DNA of 64,000 bases from contig NZ_CP113066.1 in NCBI RefSeq assembly GCF_026625845.1, positions 930,001 to 994,000 of the forward strand. The letters run 5' to 3'. The DNA is from Agrococcus sp. SL85 (GTDB lineage: Bacteria > Actinomycetota > Actinomycetes > Actinomycetales > Microbacteriaceae). Numbering within the stretch: position 1 is the stretch's first letter; every line of letters starts with the position of its first letter. The translations under genes and the position numbers were made by a program. The notes under the pieces are model-generated. The model did not search any database. It worked only from the letters and a program-made list of their open reading frames with translations, and had not been told where the DNA came from. Positions 56,000 through 64,000 of the stretch are shown piece after piece.

Positions 56000-56263
56000 T
56001 CAGCGCCGATCCGGCAGCGCCCGCAGCACCGCGAGCACCTGCTCCTCGGGCATCTCGCACGGGCGCAGCACCGTGCCGGCGCTCGTGCGCCACACGTTCG
56101 CGTCGATCCGGCCCCTGCCGCCCAGCTCCTCGCCCGCGATCGTCGCCGAGCGCCCGCCGCCGTGCTCCACCCGCGTGAGCCCCCAGGCCCGCCCGTGCAC
56201 GACCTGCCGCGACCACCCCTCGGGCACCCGCGCCACGAGCGCCGCCAGCTCCTCGCCCTCCAT
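56000..56263 (-). CDS. Small conserved-type protein of unknown function
   Basis: An 87-residue soluble protein (EELAALVARVPEGWSRQVVHGRAWGLTRVEHGGGRSATIAGEELG...) with a compact alpha/beta pattern and a C-terminal EEQVLAVLRAL helix. I do not recognise a named family, though proteins of this type occur in Microbacteriaceae. ATG at 56263 is the first in-frame start with coding character. It lies downstream of the kdp operon on the same strand, beyond an unusual inverted repeat. Confidence 0.6.
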   Translation of the reverse strand: MEGEELAALVARVPEGWSRQVVHGRAWGLTRVEHGGGRSATIAGEELGGRGRIDANVWRTSAGTVLRPCEMPEEQVLAVLRALPDRR

Positions 56264-56278
56264 CCCCACACCCTCCCA

Positions 56279-56345
56279 CCCGCACATGTGCAGAGATTCG
56301 TCGGAATGCACCCGCCAGAACGGCAGATCCCTGCACATGTGCGGG
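56279..56345. repeat. 67-bp element with perfect 15-bp terminal inverted repeats
   Basis: CCCGCACATGTGCAG (56279-56293) is the exact reverse complement of 56331-56345, and each arm contains the palindrome GCACATGTGC. The 37-base centre is less GC-rich. It lies between kdpE and the small gene, and may act as terminator, operator pair or MITE-like remnant. Confidence 0.6.
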
Positions 56346-56403
56346 AGGCCGGCGGAGGTGGAGCGGGCGGGGCGGAGAGGGGTGGGGTTGGGCTGGGAGG
56401 GGG

Positions 56404-57084
56404 TCAGGGGGTCGAGAGGAGGCGGTAGCCCATGCCGGGCTCCGTGAGCAGGTGCACGGGGTGGGCCGGGTCGGGCTCCAGCTTCTTGCGCAGCTGGGCG
56501 ACGTACAGGCGCAGGTAGCCGGTGTCGCGCACCTCGGCGGTGCCCCACAGCTCGGTGAGCAGCTCGGCGCGCGTCACGAGGCGCCCCTCGGCGCGCGCGA
56601 GCTGCTCGAGGATCCGCCACTCCGTGGGCGTCATGCGCACGCGCTCGCCCTCGCGGAGCACCGCCTTCGCGGCGAGGTCGATCTCGACCGCGCCCAGCCG
56701 CACCACGGGGTCGGTGGGCTCCCCGCTGCCGCGCCGCCGCCCGAGGGCGCGCAGCCGCGCCAGCAGCTCGTCGATCGCGAAGGGCTTCGTGACGTAGTCG
56801 TCGGCGCCGGCGTCGAGCGCCTCCACCTTGTCGGCCGAGCCCGTGCGGCCCGAGACCACGAGGATCGGCACGTCGCTCCAGCCGCGCACCGCCTCGATCA
56901 CCTCGACGCCGTCGAGCCGCGGCATCCCGAGGTCGAGCATGAGGATGTCGGGATGCTCGGAGGTCGTCAGGCGGATCGCCTCCGCGCCGTCGGCCACCGT
57001 CACCACCTCGTAGCCCACGCTCTGCAGCGTGAGCCGCAGCGCCCGCACGATCTGGGGGTCGTCGTCGGCGACGAGCACCTTCAC
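56404..57084 (-). CDS. kdpE: Response regulator KdpE
   Basis: A 226-residue OmpR-type regulator. Receiver: acidic pair VADDD at the N-terminus, phospho-acceptor Asp51 in LMLDLGMPR, and Lys in YVTKPF. C-terminal winged helix: MTPTEWRILEQLARAEGRLVTRAELLTELWG and DTGYLRLYVAQLRKKLEPDP. It activates the kdp operon on K+ limitation or osmotic upshift. The GTG start at 57084 overlaps the kdpD stop (GTGA). Confidence 0.95.
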   Translation of the reverse strand: MKVLVADDDPQIVRALRLTLQSVGYEVVTVADGAEAIRLTTSEHPDILMLDLGMPRLDGVEVIEAVRGWSDVPILVVSGRTGSADKVEALDAGADDYVTKPFAIDELLARLRALGRRRGSGEPTDPVVRLGAVEIDLAAKAVLREGERVRMTPTEWRILEQLARAEGRLVTRAELLTELWGTAEVRDTGYLRLYVAQLRKKLEPDPAHPVHLLTEPGMGYRLLSTP

Positions 57085-59585
57085 GGCGCCACCTCCTCGT
57101 CCGCGATGCGCAGCCGCACCACCATCGTCAGGCCGCCGCCCGGGGTCGTCTCCGCCTCGATCGAGCCGCCCATGGCCTCGGCGAAGCCGCGCGAGAGCGC
57201 GAGGCCGAGCCCGAGGCCCGTGTCGTTGTCGGTGTCGCCGAGCCGCTGGAAGGGCACGAAGGCGCGGTCGCGCTCGGCGGGGGCGATGCCCGGGCCGTGG
57301 TCGGCCACGCGCACCTCCACGTGGTCGCCGAAGGCGCTCGTGGCGACGGTCACGGGCCGATCCTCGGGGCTGTGGCGCAGCGCGTTCGTGAGTAGGTTGA
57401 CGAGCACGCGCTGCAGCAGCACCGGATCGGCGACCACGGCGGGCACGCGGTCGAGCTCGAGCGCGACGGCCGCGGGGCGCGCCCCGCACTCCTCGAGCGC
57501 GGGCAGGATCGCCGCGTCGACGTCGACGGCGCGCGCGGCGACCGCGAGCGCGCCCGCCTCCACGCGGCTCACGTCGAGCAGGTCGGTGACGAGGCGGCCG
57601 AGGGTCGCGAGGCTCTCGTCGGCGGTCTCGAGCAGCTCGGCCCGCTCGGCCTCGCCCAGCGGGATCGACGCCGATCGGAGGGCGCCGACCGAGGCGGCGG
57701 CCGCGGCGAGCGGGCGACGGAGGTCGTGGCTCACCGCGCGCAGCAGGGCGGCGCGCACGCGGTCCTGCTCGGCGAGCGGCTCGAGCTCGCTCGCGACGGC
57801 AGCGACCGAGCGGTGCTGCAGCGAGGCGGCGAGCTGGTGCACGACGACCTCGAGGATGCGGCGCTCGCCCGCGTCGAGCAGGCGCCCGTGCAGCTCGAGC
57901 TGGGCGCTGCCGCCGACGTCGACGACGAGGGGCGCGCGGCCGCTCTCGCCCGCACCGTCGACGGGGAGGCCGTCGAGCGCGACGACGTGGTCGCCCTGCA
58001 GCAGGCGCACGCCCGTGAGGCCGAGCGCCTCGCGCGTGCGGGCGAGGATCGCCTCGATGGAGTCCTGCCCGCCGAGCACCCCCGAGGAGATCGCGGCGAG
58101 CAGCTCCGACTCCGCGGCGGAGCGCCCCGCGACGCGGGTGGTGCGCGCGGCGCGGTCGACGACCCACGAGACGAGCAGCGCCGAGACGAAGAACACGACG
58201 ACGGCGACGACGTGCCAGGGCTCGGCGACCGAGAGCGTGAAGGCGGGGTCGACGAGCACGAAGAGGAAGAGCAGCCCCGACAGCAGCGCCGCGAAGGTCG
58301 CCGCCCAGATCCCGCCGATGAGCGCGACGACGACGACGCCGAGCTGCAGCAGCAGGGCGTCGGCCGCGATGGAGGCCTCCTCGGCCGAGAGGTAGAGGCC
58401 CCAGACGAGCAGCGGGATGCCGAGCGCCGCCGTCGCCCAGCCGACCAGCTGGCGCGCGCGCGAGAGCGGCGCGTCGGGCAGCGAGGGCAGGCGGCGGCCC
58501 TGCGCGGCTGCCGCGTGGCTCACCATGTGCACGTCGATGTCGCCGGACTCCCGCACGACGGCCTGCCCGATCCCCGGGCCCGTGAGCATCGTCTGGAGCC
58601 AGCTGCGGCGGCTCGCGCCGATCACGAGCTGCGTCGCGTGGCTCGCGCGGGCGAACTGCACGAGCGCCCGGGGCACGTCGTCGCCGACGACGGTGTGGAA
58701 GGTGCCGCCGAGCCGCTCGACGAGCGCGCGCTGCGCGGCGAGCGCGGCGGGGTCGCGGTCGACGAGGCCGTCCTGCCGCTGCACGTGCACGGCCAGCAGG
58801 TCGCCGCCCGAGGAGCGCGCGGCCACGCGGGCGCCGCGCTTCAGCAGCGTCTCGCCCTCCTGGCCGCCCGTGAGCGCGACGACGACGCGCTCGCGGGTCT
58901 CCCACGCGGCGTCGATGCCCTGCTGCTCGCGGTAGCGCTGCAGCGCCTGGTCGACCTCGTCGGCGAGCCACAGGAGCGCGAGCTCGCGGAGGGCCGTGAG
59001 GTTGCCGAGGCGGAAGTAGTTCGAGAGCGCGGCGTCGACGCGCGCCGCGGGGTAGACGTGGCCGGCCTCCAGGCGCGCGCGGAGCGCCTGCGGCTGGAGG
59101 TCGACGAGCTCGATGCGGTCGGCGGCGCGCAGCACGGCGTCCGGCACGGTCTCGCGCTGGCGGACGCCCGTGATCTGCTCGACGACGTCGCCGAGCGACT
59201 CGAGGTGCTGCACGTTGACGGTCGAGACGACGTCGATGCCCGCCGCGAGCAGCGACTCGACGTCCTGCCACCGCTTCTCGTGGGCGAGGCCGGGCGCGTT
59301 CGTGTGGGCGAGCTCGTCGACGAGCGCGACCTCGGGGGCCCGCGCGAGCACCGCCTCGAGGTCGAGCTCCTGCAGGGCGACGCCCCGGTGCCGGACCTCG
59401 CGGAGCGGCACGAGCTCGAGCCCCTCGACGAGCGCGGCGGTGGCGGCGCGGCCGTGGGTCTCGATGACGGCGGCGACGACGTCGCGGCCCGAGGCGCGCA
59501 GCTGGTGCCCCTCCTCCAGCATGGCGAAGGTCTTGCCGACGCCGGGAGCGGCGCCGAGCAGCACGCGCAGCGCGCCTCGGGCCAT
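57081..59585 (-). CDS. kdpD: Sensor histidine kinase KdpD
   Basis: An 834-residue membrane sensor. The N-terminal KdpD domain has Walker A GAAPGVGKT, then comes a universal-stress-like domain (about 215-345), four membrane helices (about 385-480), a GAF-like region and the kinase core with His620 in AVSHDLRRPLAAAA and the ATP-binding NLLTNALRHSP, ADHGPGIAP and GLGLGLALSRG. It senses K+ and turgor and phosphorylates KdpE. ATG four bases after the kdpC stop; GTGA overlap with kdpE. Confidence 0.95.
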   Translation of the reverse strand: MARGALRVLLGAAPGVGKTFAMLEEGHQLRASGRDVVAAVIETHGRAATAALVEGLELVPLREVRHRGVALQELDLEAVLARAPEVALVDELAHTNAPGLAHEKRWQDVESLLAAGIDVVSTVNVQHLESLGDVVEQITGVRQRETVPDAVLRAADRIELVDLQPQALRARLEAGHVYPAARVDAALSNYFRLGNLTALRELALLWLADEVDQALQRYREQQGIDAAWETRERVVVALTGGQEGETLLKRGARVAARSSGGDLLAVHVQRQDGLVDRDPAALAAQRALVERLGGTFHTVVGDDVPRALVQFARASHATQLVIGASRRSWLQTMLTGPGIGQAVVRESGDIDVHMVSHAAAAQGRRLPSLPDAPLSRARQLVGWATAALGIPLLVWGLYLSAEEASIAADALLLQLGVVVVALIGGIWAATFAALLSGLLFLFVLVDPAFTLSVAEPWHVVAVVVFFVSALLVSWVVDRAARTTRVAGRSAAESELLAAISSGVLGGQDSIEAILARTREALGLTGVRLLQGDHVVALDGLPVDGAGESGRAPLVVDVGGSAQLELHGRLLDAGERRILEVVVHQLAASLQHRSVAAVASELEPLAEQDRVRAALLRAVSHDLRRPLAAAAASVGALRSASIPLGEAERAELLETADESLATLGRLVTDLLDVSRVEAGALAVAARAVDVDAAILPALEECGARPAAVALELDRVPAVVADPVLLQRVLVNLLTNALRHSPEDRPVTVATSAFGDHVEVRVADHGPGIAPAERDRAFVPFQRLGDTDNDTGLGLGLALSRGFAEAMGGSIEAETTPGGGLTMVVRLRIADEEVAP

Positions 59586-59589
59586 GCGG

Positions 59590-60195
59590 TCACCCCCTCG
59601 CGAGCTCGTCGAGCGCGAGGTTGAGCTCGATGACGTTCACGCTCGGGTCGCCGAGGAACCCGAGGTCGCGCCCCGCGATCCTACGCTCCACGAGCGCGGC
59701 GACCTCGGCTTCCGGCAGGTCGCGCGCCTCGGCGACGCGCGGCACCTGCAGCCGCGCGTAGACGGGGCTGATGTGCGGGTCGAGGCCCGAGCCGGAGGCG
59801 GTGAGCGCGTCGGCGGGCACGGCCGCCGGGTCGACGCCCTCGAGGGCGGCGATCGCGGCACGGCGCTCCTCGATGGCGGCGACGAGGTCCTCGTTCTCGG
59901 GGCCGAGGTTCGAGCCGCTCGAGGCGCCGCCGTCGTAGCCGTCGCCGGCGGCGGAGGGCCGCGACTGGAACCACTCGGGCAGCGGGGCGCCGTCGGCATC
60001 GGTCCAGGACTGGCCGACGAGGGCCGAGCCGACGACCTGCCCGTCGGGCTCGCGCACGAGCGAGCCGTTCGCCTGGGCGGGCAGGAGCGCCTGGGCGGCG
60101 CCGGTGATGACGAGCGTGTAGCCGACGCCGAGCACGAGGGTGGCGACGAGCATGGCTCGGAGGGCGGTGAGGTGGGTCTGCAGCAGGGTGCGCAT
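59590..60195 (-). CDS. kdpC: K+-transporting ATPase subunit C
   Basis: A 201-residue subunit with one N-terminal membrane helix (about 13-36) and an extracytoplasmic domain: GQSWTDADGAPLPEWFQSRPSAAG, SGSNLGPENEDLV, ALTASGSGLDPHISP and DPSVNVIELNLALDEL. It stabilises the KdpFABC complex and aids ATP use. Lies 18 bases after kdpB and four bases before kdpD. Confidence 0.95.
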   Translation of the reverse strand: MRTLLQTHLTALRAMLVATLVLGVGYTLVITGAAQALLPAQANGSLVREPDGQVVGSALVGQSWTDADGAPLPEWFQSRPSAAGDGYDGGASSGSNLGPENEDLVAAIEERRAAIAALEGVDPAAVPADALTASGSGLDPHISPVYARLQVPRVAEARDLPEAEVAALVERRIAGRDLGFLGDPSVNVIELNLALDELARG

Positions 60196-60213
60196 GATGG
60201 CTCCGTTGCGGGC

Positions 60214-62343
60214 TCAGAGGCCCGGGATGAGGCTCACGACGAGGTCGATGAGCTTGATGCCGAGGAAGGGGGCGATGACGCCGCCGAGGCCGTAGATCAG
60301 CAGGTTCCGGGACAGCATCCTCGAGGCGCTCTCGGCGCGGGTGCGCACGCCGCGGAGGGCGAGGGGCACGAGCGCGACGATGACGAGCGCGTTGAAGATG
60401 ACCGCCGAGAGGATGGCCGAGGCGGGCGACGACAGCTGCATGATGTTGAGCGGCGCGAGCTGGGGCAGCGCGACCGCGAACATCGCGGGGATGATCGCGA
60501 AGTACTTCGCGATGTCGTTGGCGATCGAGAAGGTCGTGAGCGCGCCGCGGGTGACGAGCAGCTGCTTGCCGATCCGCACCACGTCGATGAGCTTCGTCGG
60601 GTCGGAGTCGAGGTCGACCATGTTGCCGGCCTCCTTCGCGGCGGAGGTGCCGGAGTTCATGGCGACGCCGACGTCGGCCTGCGCGAGCGCGGGCGCGTCG
60701 TTCGTGCCGTCGCCCGTCATCGCGACGAGGCGGCCGCCCTCCTGCTCCTTGCGGATGAGCGCGAGCTTGTCCTCCGGCGTCGCCTCGGCGAGCACGTCGT
60801 CGACGCCGGCCTCCTCGGCGATCGCCGTGGCGGTGAGGCGGTTGTCGCCCGTGATCATCACGGTGCGGATGCCCATGGCGCGCAGCTCCGCGAAGCGCTC
60901 CTTCAGGCCGTCCTTCACGATGTCCTTGAGGTGGACGACGCCGAGCGGGCGCGCCATGTCGCCGATGCGCTCCGCGACCACGAGCGGCGTGCCGCCGGAG
61001 CGGGCGATCTCGTCGACGCTCGCCTGCAGGCGCACGTCGGCCTCCTGCCCGAGCCACGCGAGCACGGCGCTCGAGGCGCCCTTGCGGATCTCGCGGGTGC
61101 CGCGCGCGTCGGGCAGGTCGACGCCCGACATGCGGGTCTGGGCCGTGAACTCCACGGGCACGCCCTCCGCCTCGCCGACGCGGTGGCCGTCGCGGCGCGC
61201 GAGCTCGACGATCGAGGCGCCCTCGGGCGTCGGGTCGGCGAGCGAGCCGGCCGCGGCGGCCTCGGCGAGCTCGGCCACGTCGACGCCGGGCATCGGCAGG
61301 AAGGCGACGGCGCGGCGGTTGCCGTGCGTGATCGTGCCGGTCTTGTCGAGCAGCAGGGTGGAGACGTCGCCCGCCGCCTCGACGGCACGGCCCGACATCG
61401 CGAGCACGTTGCGCTGCACGAGGCGGTCCATGCCGGCGATGCCGATGGCGCTGAGGAGCGCGCCGATCGTCGTGGGGATGAGGCACACGAGCAGGGCGAC
61501 GAGCACGGTGACGCTCACGGGGCTCGCGACGTAGCCCGCGATGGGGTTGATCGTGAGCGTGACGACGAGGAACACGATCGAGAGGCTCGCGAGCAGGATC
61601 TCGAGCGCGATCTCGTTGGGCGTGCGCTGCCGGTCGGCGCCCTCGACGAGCCCGATCATCCGGTCGACGAAGCTCTCGCCCGGCTTCGTCGTGATGCGCA
61701 CGACGATGCGGTCGCTCAGCACGCGCGTGCCGCCGGTGACGGCGCTGCGGTCGCCGCCGGACTCGCGCACGACGGGCGCCGATTCGCCCGTGATGGCCGA
61801 CTCGTCGACGCTCGCGATGCCGTGCACGATCTCGCCGTCGCCCGGGATGACCTCGCCGGCGACGACGACCACGTGGTCGCCGAGGCGCAGCTCGCTCGAG
61901 GCGACCTCCTCGAGGTCGGCGCCCTCCGCGCCGCGGTCGGCGGGCGACCAGGCGGCGAGGCGGCGGGCGGCGGTGGTCGTGCGCGTGCGGCGGAGGCTGT
62001 CGGCCTGCGCCTTGCCGCGGCCCTCGGCCACCGACTCCGCGAGGTTCGCGAAGAGCACGGTGAGCCACAGCCAGATCGCGATGGCCCACGTGAACAGCAG
62101 CGAGGGCTGGCCGGGCTCCGGCAGGAACGGCTGCGCGATCGCGATGGCGGTCGTGAGGGCCGCGCCCGCCTCGACGATGAGCATGACGGGGGTGCGCAGC
62201 ATGTGCTTCGGGTGCAGCTTGCGCAGCGCGCCGGGCAGGGCGGCGCGCACCTGCGCCGCGGTGAGGGCGCGGCTCGGGCGGGTGCCGGAGCGGGGCGCCG
62301 AGGCGGCGTCCGCCTCGGTCGGGGTGTGCTGGGTGACGGTCAC
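60214..62343 (-). CDS. kdpB: K+-transporting ATPase subunit B
   Basis: A 709-residue P-type ATPase catalytic subunit. Visible: [14 protein letters not shown] (actuator TGES), [15 protein letters not shown] in the membrane, the phosphorylation motif [13 protein letters not shown] (Asp about 333), [22 protein letters not shown] and [21 protein letters not shown]. It powers high-affinity K+ uptake through KdpA. A GTG start at 62343 overlaps the kdpA stop (GTGA). Confidence 0.97.
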   Translation of the reverse strand: MTVTQHTPTEADAASAPRSGTRPSRALTAAQVRAALPGALRKLHPKHMLRTPVMLIVEAGAALTTAIAIAQPFLPEPGQPSLLFTWAIAIWLWLTVLFANLAESVAEGRGKAQADSLRRTRTTTAARRLAAWSPADRGAEGADLEEVASSELRLGDHVVVVAGEVIPGDGEIVHGIASVDESAITGESAPVVRESGGDRSAVTGGTRVLSDRIVVRITTKPGESFVDRMIGLVEGADRQRTPNEIALEILLASLSIVFLVVTLTINPIAGYVASPVSVTVLVALLVCLIPTTIGALLSAIGIAGMDRLVQRNVLAMSGRAVEAAGDVSTLLLDKTGTITHGNRRAVAFLPMPGVDVAELAEAAAAGSLADPTPEGASIVELARRDGHRVGEAEGVPVEFTAQTRMSGVDLPDARGTREIRKGASSAVLAWLGQEADVRLQASVDEIARSGGTPLVVAERIGDMARPLGVVHLKDIVKDGLKERFAELRAMGIRTVMITGDNRLTATAIAEEAGVDDVLAEATPEDKLALIRKEQEGGRLVAMTGDGTNDAPALAQADVGVAMNSGTSAAKEAGNMVDLDSDPTKLIDVVRIGKQLLVTRGALTTFSIANDIAKYFAIIPAMFAVALPQLAPLNIMQLSSPASAILSAVIFNALVIVALVPLALRGVRTRAESASRMLSRNLLIYGLGGVIAPFLGIKLIDLVVSLIPGL

Positions 62344-64000
62344 AGGAGGCCCTCCGCGATGGGTCCGAGGGTGAGGATGGGGAAGTAGGTGAGCGCCGTG
62401 ACGATCACGGTCACGCCCACGAGGAGGCCGACGAACAGCGGCCGGTGCGTCGGCAGCGTGCCGACGGTGACGGGGCGGCGGCCCTGCGCGGCGAGCGTGC
62501 CGGCGAGCGCGAGCACGAGCACGATCGGCACGAAGCGGCCGAGCAGCATCGCGACGGCGAGCGCGGGCGCGAGCCAGTCGGTCGAGGCGGTGAGGCCCGC
62601 GAAGGCGGAGCCGTTGTTGTTCGCCGCCGACGTGAAGGCGTAGAGCACCTCCGTCATGCCGTGGAGGCCCGGGTTCCAGATCGAGGTGCCCGTCACCGAC
62701 TCGCGCACGCCGGGGATGGCGAAGCTGAGCGCGGTGCCGACGAGCACGAGCGCGGGCCCGACGAGGATGTAGAGCGCCGCGAGCTTCATCTCGCGCGGCC
62801 CGATCTGCTTGCCGAGGTACTCGGGCGTGCGCCCCACGAGGAGGCCCGCGACGAACACGGCGATGATCGCGAGCACGAGGATGCCGTAGAGGCCGGCGCC
62901 GACGCCGCCGGGGGCGACCTCGCCGAGCATCATGTTGAGCAGCGGCATCATGCCGCCGAGCGCCGTCCACGAGTCGTGCATCGAGTTCACGGCGCCCGTC
63001 GAGGTCAGCGTGGAGGCGGTGCCGAAGAGGGCAGAGCCGAGCACGCCGAAGCGCACCTCCTTGCCCTCCATGGCGCCGCCCGCGAGCTCGGGCGCGGTGC
63101 CCGCGCCGATGCTCTCGGCCGCGGAGGCGGCGACGAGCGAGACGGCGGCGAGCACGGCCATGGTGCCGAGGATCGCGAGGCCCTGGCGGCGGTCGCCGAC
63201 CATGGTGCCGTAGGTGCGCGTGAGCGCGACGGGGATGAGGAGCAGCAGCGCGATCTGCAGCAGGCTCGTCCAGGCCGTGGGGTTCTCGAGCGGGTGCGCG
63301 GCGTTCGCGTTGAAGAAGCCGCCGCCGTTCGTGCCGAGGTTCTTGATCGCCTCCTGCGAGGCGACGGGGCCGAGCGGCACGGTCACCTGGGCGCCCGTGA
63401 GGCTCGTGGCGGTGCCGAAGGGCGAGAGGGTCTGCACGACGCCGCCGAGCACGAGCACGAGCGCCGCGAGCGCCGACAGGGGCAGCAGGATGCGCACGCA
63501 CGCGCGGGTGAGGTCGACCCAGAACGAGCCGATGGTGCCGGTGCGCACGCGCGCGAGGCCGCGCACGAGCGCGATCGCGACGACGATGCCGACGGCGGCC
63601 GAGACGAAGTTCTGCACCGTGAGGCCGCCGAGCTGCACGAGGTGGCCCATCGTGAGCTCCGGCGAGTACGACTGCCAGTTCGTGTTCGTCGTGAACGACG
63701 CGGCGGTGTTGAGGGCGAGCAGCTCGGGCACGGCGGGCAGGCCGTTCGAGAGCGGCAGGAGCGCCTGGGTGCGCTGCAGCAGGTAGAGCAGCAGCACGCT
63801 GATGAGCGAGAACGCGAGCAGCGCCTTCGCGTAGGCCTGCCAGGACTGCTCGCGAGCGGGGTCGACGCCGAGCAGGCGGTAGGCGCCGCGCTCGACGGCG
63901 AGGTGCCGCTCGCTCGTGAAGGTGCGGGCCATGAAGTCGCCCGCGGGCTTCCAGGCGAGGGCGAGCAGGAGCACGAGCGCGGCGACCTGGCCGATGCCCG
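62340..64000 (-). CDS. kdpA: K+-transporting ATPase subunit A, 5' end beyond window
   Basis: At least 553 residues of the channel-like subunit. Selectivity-filter regions are visible: [60 protein letters not shown] and [14 protein letters not shown]. It selects and passes K+ into KdpB. The open frame runs off the edge at 64000; the true start and any kdpF lie outside. First visible gene of the kdpABCDE operon. Confidence 0.95.
   Translation of the reverse strand, partial: GIGQVAALVLLLALAWKPAGDFMARTFTSERHLAVERGAYRLLGVDPAREQSWQAYAKALLAFSLISVLLLYLLQRTQALLPLSNGLPAVPELLALNTAASFTTNTNWQSYSPELTMGHLVQLGGLTVQNFVSAAVGIVVAIALVRGLARVRTGTIGSFWVDLTRACVRILLPLSALAALVLVLGGVVQTLSPFGTATSLTGAQVTVPLGPVASQEAIKNLGTNGGGFFNANAAHPLENPTAWTSLLQIALLLLIPVALTRTYGTMVGDRRQGLAILGTMAVLAAVSLVAASAAESIGAGTAPELAGGAMEGKEVRFGVLGSALFGTASTLTSTGAVNSMHDSWTALGGMMPLLNMMLGEVAPGGVGAGLYGILVLAIIAVFVAGLLVGRTPEYLGKQIGPREMKLAALYILVGPALVLVGTALSFAIPGVRESVTGTSIWNPGLHGMTEVLYAFTSAANNNGSAFAGLTASTDWLAPALAVAMLLGRFVPIVLVLALAGTLAAQGRRPVTVGTLPTHRPLFVGLLVGVTVIVTALTYFPILTLGPIAEGLL

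Overview
The window is a very GC-rich (about 74%) chromosomal segment of an actinobacterium, most likely from the Microbacteriaceae (Agrococcus/Microbacterium-like). This rests on a coproporphyrin-type haem cluster (hemE-hemY-hemQ-hemH-hemC-hemD), a DasR-like GlcNAc system with a typical operator, an Asp23/AmaP envelope cluster, DUF3159, DUF2510-RDD and GPP34 proteins, and many leaderless promoters (TANNNT, six bases, then the start codon). I see no rRNA, tRNA, CRISPR, phage or transposase gene. The genus is inference.

Layout. 1-7 kb: an M20 peptidase and an ectoine-hydrolase-like M24 protein, a DUF3159 protein, a divergent zwf, a HhH-GPD glycosylase-like protein and a secreted PHB-depolymerase-type esterase. 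7-10.6 kb: nagB, a GlcNAc PTS permease and a GntR/DasR regulator. 10.7-19.6 kb: a membrane protein running into an intergenic repeat, pirin, a phosphate transporter, a marR-MFS pair, RDD and GPP34 proteins and treS. 19.7-25 kb: a zinc uptake locus (aztA divergent from aztB-lipoprotein-aztC-aztD) with a Zur-like box between two leaderless promoters. 25-31 kb: a LacI-controlled alpha-glucoside-type ABC importer. 31-33 kb: an ABC ATPase remnant, a PLDc_N protein and nhaA with a structured leader. 33-41 kb: a second LacI/ABC sugar operon flanked by two glycogen-debranching-like proteins. 41-56 kb: an MFS transporter, hemA, the Asp23 cluster, an ECF sigma factor and the haem operon. 56-64 kb: kdpA(partial)BCDE.

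How the genes work together. Sugar handling dominates: the two ABC importers, debranching-like enzymes, treS, zwf and the GlcNAc PTS feed amino sugars and glucans into central metabolism. Compatible-solute and ion control is the second theme (ectoine-hydrolase-like gene, treS, NhaA, Kdp, Pit, the Asp23 envelope-stress cluster). Haem synthesis from glutamyl-tRNA to coprohaem is nearly complete, but hemB and hemL are not in the window.

A striking quality signal: nine otherwise normal genes (gntR, RDD, DUF6611-like, lacI, debranching-like, hemA, hemE, hemY, hemC) are frame-shifted, and all but one of the shifts I can place in them are single-base insertions inside an AGCT tetranucleotide (AGCT read as AGCCT or AGGCT; 13 cases). 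Removing them restores full-length proteins. Essential haem genes are affected, so a systematic base-calling error at AGCT is the most likely cause, but the pattern is worth checking. Such genes are given below over their full reconstructed span.
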